NCBI GenBank assembly: GCA_946803715.1
Contig: CAMPET010000061.1
Span: 64,306-128,281 of the forward strand
From: Beroe ovata
Taxonomy: Eukaryota > Ctenophora > Nuda > Beroida > Beroidae
Length of the DNA stretch: 63,976 bases
Direction: 5' to 3'
Part shown: piece after piece, positions 57,749 through 63,976 of the stretch
How the letters are laid out: the number at the start of each line of letters is the position of its first letter
How positions within the stretch are numbered: the first letter of the stretch is position 1
The notes under the pieces: model-generated
Seen by the model: the letters and a program-made list of their open reading frames with translations, nothing else
Told to the model about the DNA's origin: nothing
The model's database searches: none
Made by a program: the position numbers and the translations under genes

Positions 57749-60700
57749 TTATTGCTGGTCCTTGACCTTGGAGAAACCAACACTCATGAGGCAAGCAAAC
57801 ACAGTCATAATCATCTTTGGGTTCACCTGCGATACAAGCACGATTAGCAATACACTGGAAATTAAAATCGCTCATTTCAATCTTAATGAGTGGCGATCAT
57901 GATGTTGGTAGTTGAGAACTACACCGGAATTTACCTCAGTGATGTCTTCAGGCAGAGCAAAGATACGAGCGCCCAGTTTTCTTGCCATTGTTATCGCATA
58001 CCGGGCATTCAGGAACTTTTCCTGAGTGAATACATATTTAGAATTCCCAATTTCCAGCAATCCCAGGGATTAAATTCACAGTGCCAGGGATTTGCCACTT
58101 AGCGAGGAATGGAGTGTTTTGAGTTTCAATTCTTCGCACAATTATTGGGATTCTAACAAAATGCCCACCTCTTCGCTCAGGGTATCCTTGTTGTTAACAA
58201 GACTGTAATTGATGTGGCCTGGTGTAATCGCATCGATGAGGTCAATTATTGTTAGTGAGTTGGAGAGCTGAGAATCCTTGAAACTATTGAACGAGGATGA
58301 TTTTCCTGCTTCTTGTAGCTTACTGAAAGAGAGGCCGGAATATATTCATATTGATCATGGAAATAGTGCATTCTTGATCATCAGTCAGGTCAAATTTTGA
58401 CATTGCTCTAATAAACAGGGGAGAGAAAACAAAGAATTCGCCCCTCGATACTTACTCGTTACACCACTTGATAATTTCGTTGTCCTTGATCAGTTTTCCG
58501 TCATGAGTCAGCATCTTGAGGGTATAGTGCCTCATCATCTGCCAAACAACACCAAGCGTCAGCTTGTCACCGTCATTGATGTTCTTACCGTCAATGCCTG
58601 GGGACGAAGGGGATGGGAGTGGGATGAGGGGAGGGGATGAGAAATAGTGCAATCGTAAACATTAATTCTACTCCTTTGCTAGCAACATAAACTTGTGTAA
58701 CGGCAAAACGGCAAACGCGATTACTTCTACTTGAAGCAGTTGCTAGCTAAGCTTGTTCACTTGATATGCAACTAGGTAATAGGTATTGTTAGCACTCTAA
58801 ATGGACCCGCATTTGCTATCGGCTCAACCAGTTTGTCTCAAGTGAGACACTCACATTTAGGTGAATCTTTTGTCGCAGGAGCATCATCTATTCAAATAGG
58901 TTCAGAACTGTCATATAGGTATTCTAATGAGACTGTTTTCAGTATTCCTACTTAGTACTTGAGTGGGATATAGTATAGATAAGTATGACATACCAACAAT
59001 AACGAAGCTGAGGTTCTTGCCAAGCTCAATGGCGTAGTTGCAGTTCTCAATCTTCTTCATTCCGCCGCCCAGCGCTCTGTACGGTGGGTTATTCACTCTC
59101 TTCCAGTCGACACAGCCTTGCTCAATCTTATCAAACAACTGAAACAATCATTGTTTTATCGGTGTTTTGAATGATGAGGGTGTGTTTTGCAGCGACCAAA
59201 TCGGTAACCAATAGCGACACATTATGCAGCATATGAATTGGATATTAGTAGCTCATGACCCTGCATTTCTGCATAAATCACCAAATCGAGTTTGAGTGGT
59301 GCATGAAATGAGGAAAATAGCAAATATAAATTCCATGTTAAAACGTGGGAATTTTTATTCGAAAGCTCCGCTGTGCGCGGCGCAGCCACTGTCAAAGTAG
59401 CTGATGACGCCTAATATTGATTCAAATTTGTACGACTAGCAAACTGCGCGCGCTCCAAAAACGTAAAATTTTAGCGCAATAATTGTGGTACACAAGATGA
59501 GCAACGAAGTTTTAAACTTTCCTCGAGCATGTAAAATTCCTTTCTAATTATTTTAACTTCCACATTGATGCAAGGGATTGCGTGTGAATGTTTTATTGCT
59601 AAAGAGAGTCATGTTCTTAGAGGCTCATATCAAAAATGGGGATTAGGGAAAAATTCAAACACTTTACCTTTTTCCCATTGATACCAGAATTGATCTAAAT
59701 TCAGATCGATAATTAACCTGGATTATGGCAAGCCCGTCTTTCAAGTCCTCGTAAATGTATTTCACACGCGGAGTTGCTCCCAGGCTGTTCATCCAATTCC
59801 TCATTGCTGAAATGATGTCGTAGATTAGGATTTTCTCATGGCTTCCTTTCTACAAGATATCAGGTAAAATATGTTCCATCTACAAGAATATGGAAAAATT
59901 GTGAGGTCGCATTTCCCAGATGTTTATTGTTTACTCCCGAGAATATTTAGCTATAATGACTACTCAACCCATTATTTGCAGTAAGCGTAGTGAAATCATG
60001 TCACCGCACCCAAACACCCAACACACTAGGATACACCCTACTCATGATACAATTCGGGCTTCGGAATCTCAGGAAATTCACAGAGTCATATGATATCTAT
60101 CCTCCCTTGATGGTTTACGAAACCATGACTCGAAAATATTCAATGGTGTGCATTACATTCATTCGTGGACACGAAAACTGTGCTTTATACACCGCCTTTT
60201 CGATACCAAAACGTCACTCTACGACACTTTCATAGTTCCAGAGAAAATATAAACTTGTGTTTGACCACCACACACGTCTTCTCACCTAGCTCCTCTCTGC
60301 CTTCTTTACCGAGAGCAGATTCCATTTCATCCAATAGGTCATGTACTACACAGAATTAGGTACAAATACACAGTTTTCGGGCGTGCTGTAAGGTATTCCA
60401 CAGACCCGAGAAAAAAACAACGTGCTTCGTTGGGGAAAATGATAAACAAACAACAAAAAATAGTGCATGATAGAAAAATTAGCACGAAATACCCACTTTT
60501 TTCCTCTCTTGTTTCCTCGATAATCTCAAATTCACCAGCGTCATCCATAGCAGGGTACATGTTGAAGAGGTTAGCCACGAAGGCAAGGTTGAGTTTCTGG
60601 TTTCCACTAACAATATCCTTAGCTCGGACGAAGGAACGGGCTTCGATACTCTCAGCATTGGCTAGCACAGCCTCAGCTCTTGCTGTGAGATCTGCGATCT

Positions 60701-63700
60701 GCGGGGAGAGGGGATATTAAGGCAAGATCTGTGATCTGAGGAGGACAGATGCGGTTAGATCTGTGGTCTGAGGGGGATAGATGTGGGCTAGATCTGTGGT
60801 CTGAGGGGGAGAGATGGGGGGTTAGATATGTGTTCTGTGGGGGACAGATGTGGGCTAGATCTGTGGTTTGGGAGAAGGAAATGGGGTAAGATGTATGGTT
60901 TATGAGAGAGAGATAAGATGTATGGCACGTTATAAAGCCAATACCTATTGGTGAAGACTTCAGTATACGTCTTGTACTGGCGAATTGGTACGTAGGTACT
61001 AGGTATATTTGTAAACGATATCTCATTCTCTGCCATTTCACCGATGGCAGGTATACTCTCTTGAGTCGCAGACTAAATCAACCCGTTACCCTGTGATACT
61101 ATACACCTCTAAATAACTCACTCTAAATATGACAACCGCTCTAAATTTGTTATTATACGCACCCTCCCGCTACTCTAACACTTGATAACTAGGTTTCTTA
61201 ACAAGGGGAAGGGGGCGGTTACAGTGATAATTGGCATGTAATAACAAGGGCTAATTCTGTGTGCGAGCGACTAGTTTGGCAACTTGTACAAATGGCTGAA
61301 GTACCCAGGATATAAATTGATATTCTGTGCCCACTTCATGTATCCTAATTCAAATGTAGGATCACATCTGTTAAGAATAAATAGGTCTTGGTTTTGTTAA
61401 TTGATTAGCCATATACGCAGAATATGGAGTGGACTGCTGAGTTCGAATATTCAGNTGTGTGTGTGTGTGTAACGCAGTGCTTTGGACACGCATAAAGGAG
61501 CGTTATAAAGTTATAAGGCAGCAAGGTATAGGTGGCGTGATCGAGTGTGTACAAGAGTTGTTAGGGAATCCGTGACTTCAGCCTGCATTTTATCCCTATT
61601 AACTCCTTAGTGTATTACCCTGCAAAAACCAATTCATCTCATCACAAAATGCCCATTTATGGTCATACCACAGGTAATACCCATATAAGGTAATGATGCA
61701 GACAATACTGATGATATCACCAACTACCTACACTCGATGAATACATTAATTCCAACCCGAAGCATTAGCTTAACAACAATAGGGAACCACCTAGCGATTA
61801 TGGAATCAGGATTCTCTAGAAATTATAATACTAGGAATACTTCATACAATTTCAATGATCCCAACGATATCGGTTCTGGATAGATATGAATTTCTGAGAA
61901 ATGTATCCTCATAATAATCGTAAAGCATGAAGGATTTATGAGTGTTTTATGAAGGCAGAGTCAATGCAGAGCATCAACTCGATTCCTACCTACGGTTGTA
62001 ATCTCCCAATGAAATATTTAATATCGTGCAATATACTTGATGATTATTCCATGAAAATTGTGTCTGGAAGATTGCAATCCAATATAGCCTGTCTGAAACC
62101 TCGCGCCTCCACAAGGGAGTTAACGAGTGGAGCTGTGTCAAAGCTCAGCATTGTCTTTATGTTCATGTTTGTTTCAAAACAAGCAAATAGTGTCGCTATT
62201 CTATCGTTGTTTTAAAAAACAATGTCACCTTCGTCCAATGAAACTACGAAAAACATTCAAACAATGTCCAATCATGTCCAAATTAAGCGAAGGGTGGCCC
62301 ATGTGTATCTGTGTATTTCTTGTAGGTATGTACGTGTACTGTGTGTTTGTGTATTATGAGTGGGCCAGTAATCAATGTTAAACACTCTTCATGATTAGTT
62401 TCTAAATTAAGAACTGATATTGTAGCATGTACACTGCGTGTAACTCAGTTGAATGTACTTTTAGCGTATGTTTCCATGTCTTGAAATTGCTTCAATTCAA
62501 ATGACAATGTTCCGTTTCAAGGGACCTTGAATCTATACCTACCAACATATCAACATATCCGGGTCTATCATTATTCATGATGTACCTGCTACCTTTCACT
62601 CCCAGTGTACATTGTACACGATGTATAGTTAACCTTACCACTAACCACTACTCTCCTTTACACAGAAGAAGCTACTACACACCCAGTCACCACTCCTTAT
62701 AGTACCCACCAACACATTCACCACTAGCTATAGCAACAATGATCTAAAACTGTTCATTGTTTACACAGCTTAGTGATACATTAACACTATGAGGTAACGT
62801 GTAAATGAAGAGATGACCTTACTATTTCACCCTAAGTGGCATTTTGTCCTCAGGGGGAAACTTATGAACTCTGAAATCATCGTGATATGAGATATCCTAA
62901 TCAACGTGAGGTGAACATGTCACTATGACATCAGCACATAAGTGTTGGTTATAATAAGGATCAGTTGGGCGATGGGCAATGTTTTATGTTCATCAGACAT
63001 AGGTACAACATATAGGTACCCTGATCAGGTACCCTGATCAGATCACATGCTTATCAGATAGTAAAAACGTCACTTACGTTCATTGGTTCCAATCCGAATT
63101 GTACAGGAAGACCATCGATATCGGTAGGTGCTACCGCCACAAGAAGATGAGCGTACACTTCACTGTCCTTGATATCCTGTCAGGAAGGAGTACATGGTTG
63201 ACATGGAAACACGTGATAACACGTGATATCACGTGATAACATGCTTCAGACACGTGATTCATTCAAAACACGCATATTCCGGTACATTTGAAATGCTACC
63301 TACTCTGACTTGCCAAGTAGCACGATTGAATCACTGTACATGACAAGAAACGTCAAAGACGTCTTGATATGACGTCACTATATGTCATGTCGAAACATAA
63401 TCGTGATGACTTTTGTATGGAAACACCTACTATAGAATTATATATGCAGAAAAAGTGGTAAAGTTAGACGACTTACACTGGAGAAGTTCTTGACGACCCT
63501 CTTGCAGCCGACTTTGTTAAGCTGGTAGTTGACCCATCTGCACAGAATCTCCTCTGGAGACATAGCCAGGAGTTGCTCTGAAAGGGAGGGGTGGGGTTGA
63601 GTTAGGGGTAAGAGGCGTTGGAAGATGTTAGTTCATAACCTCCTCACTTCGTTAGGCTACAGTCTGTCAGATTGTCTCAAGCGTGGTGGAGAAACCACAT

Positions 63701-63976
63701 CAGGAATTTTGAATTGCAGTTCACGTTAAGTGTTGAGCCCGTTTAAAAATCAATGATTTGGTAGCATAATACGAGGGTGTTAGCTGTCTAGACAGATATA
63801 CGGCAAGATTGCCGACATACCAATTGATGATCACATGACCTCATTTAACCTCAATATGATTATTAGATGTAACCACTAACCACGAATAATATTACAATAT
63901 TCCAGATGAATTGTGACCCACCTTCTAGCTCAATGGTGTGTGTGTGTGTGTGTGGGTGTGTGGGTGTGGGTGTGTG
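57749..63976 (-). CDS. Plastin/fimbrin actin-bundling protein (5' part outside the window)
   Basis: Minus-strand exons, most with clean splice sites: 63577-63477, 63176-63078, 60698-60497, 60345-60286, 59806-59718, 59138-58994, 58597-58456, 58318-58169, 58021-57935 and 57826-57749 (stop). One more begins left of 63924. Plastin blocks include [106 protein letters not shown] and the C-terminus [20 protein letters not shown]. These are calponin-homology domains from CH1/CH2 onwards. The N-terminal EF-hands should lie beyond the window. Plastins cross-link actin filaments in microvilli and protrusions. A 2.4-kb intron (60699-63077) is empty apart from a minisatellite. Confidence 0.93.
60712..60885. 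repeat. Minisatellite of about 37-bp units beside a plastin exon
   Basis: Four or five units containing gatctgtggtctgaggggg. The first unit merges with the 5' edge of the plastin exon at 60698 (agatctgcgatctgcgggg), so the array includes the polypyrimidine and acceptor region. Confidence 0.8.
61042..63077. other. Large plastin intron, no gene recognised
   Basis: AT-rich, with a short GT microsatellite after the single N at 61455. Frames near 62 kb on the plus strand show no family features. Confidence 0.4.
63936..63976. repeat. GT microsatellite at the window edge
   Basis: Run of gt with occasional ggt, continuing past the window end, next to a plastin donor site at 63922-63923. Confidence 0.9.

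Overview
This is nuclear DNA from an invertebrate animal. The evidence is spliced genes with short GT-AG introns, animal gene families (C2H2 zinc fingers, a rhodopsin-type GPCR, DNAJC17, ZNF277, ARL8, plastin), the ciliary gene CFAP54, and tight packing on both strands. A marine early-branching lineage such as a sponge would fit, but that is a guess. The draft assembly has three sized N gaps (10509-10787, 25656-25859, 48015-48117), all in CA microsatellites. It also has ten single-N positions (7439, 19044, 32091, 35725, 37982, 39433, 39692, 45158, 49137, 61455), several of which sit at the join between two near-identical copies of the same DNA.

Layout. 0.3-14.1 kb holds five minus-strand genes in a row: two unrecognised genes (273-2233 and 2645-3787), two tandem paralogous seven-finger C2H2 genes (4116-5837 and 6332-9088), and a larger gene joining a Cys/His zinc-binding segment, a DEK C-terminal-like domain and C2H2 fingers (9374 to about 14.1 kb). 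An orphan GPCR lies antisense in an intron of the last one. 14.9-16.2 kb is DNAJC17 (minus). 16.6-20.1 kb is repeat territory: a non-autonomous hAT element with an 8-bp target duplication and a 2.07-kb perfect-looking palindrome. 20.1-26.6 kb carries ZNF277, an intronless ABC-class ATPase of the kind best known from bacteria and kinetoplastids, and ARL8, all plus strand. A small TATA-driven membrane-protein ORF follows at 27.6 kb.

28.5-55.2 kb is one very large minus-strand gene, CFAP54, encoding a scaffold of the ciliary central apparatus. Three plus-strand genes for secreted proteins are nested in its introns: an alpha-carbonic anhydrase (31.3 kb), a short cysteine-containing secreted protein (41.0 kb) and a secreted, possibly GPI-anchored TenA/thiaminase-II-like protein (43.5 kb). 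55.2-57.7 kb is repeat-rich intergenic DNA sharing several repeat families with 17-20 kb. 57.7 kb to the window end is the 3' part of a plastin (fimbrin) gene.

The genes do not form an operon-like system. The notable points are antisense nesting of genes for secreted and membrane proteins in long introns, the atypical ABC ATPase and TenA genes, a set of GC-rich foldback repeats, and assembly-derived false duplications that would damage automated gene models. Exon boundaries below were read from splice consensus and phase; protein identities come from recognised family sequence, not from database searches.
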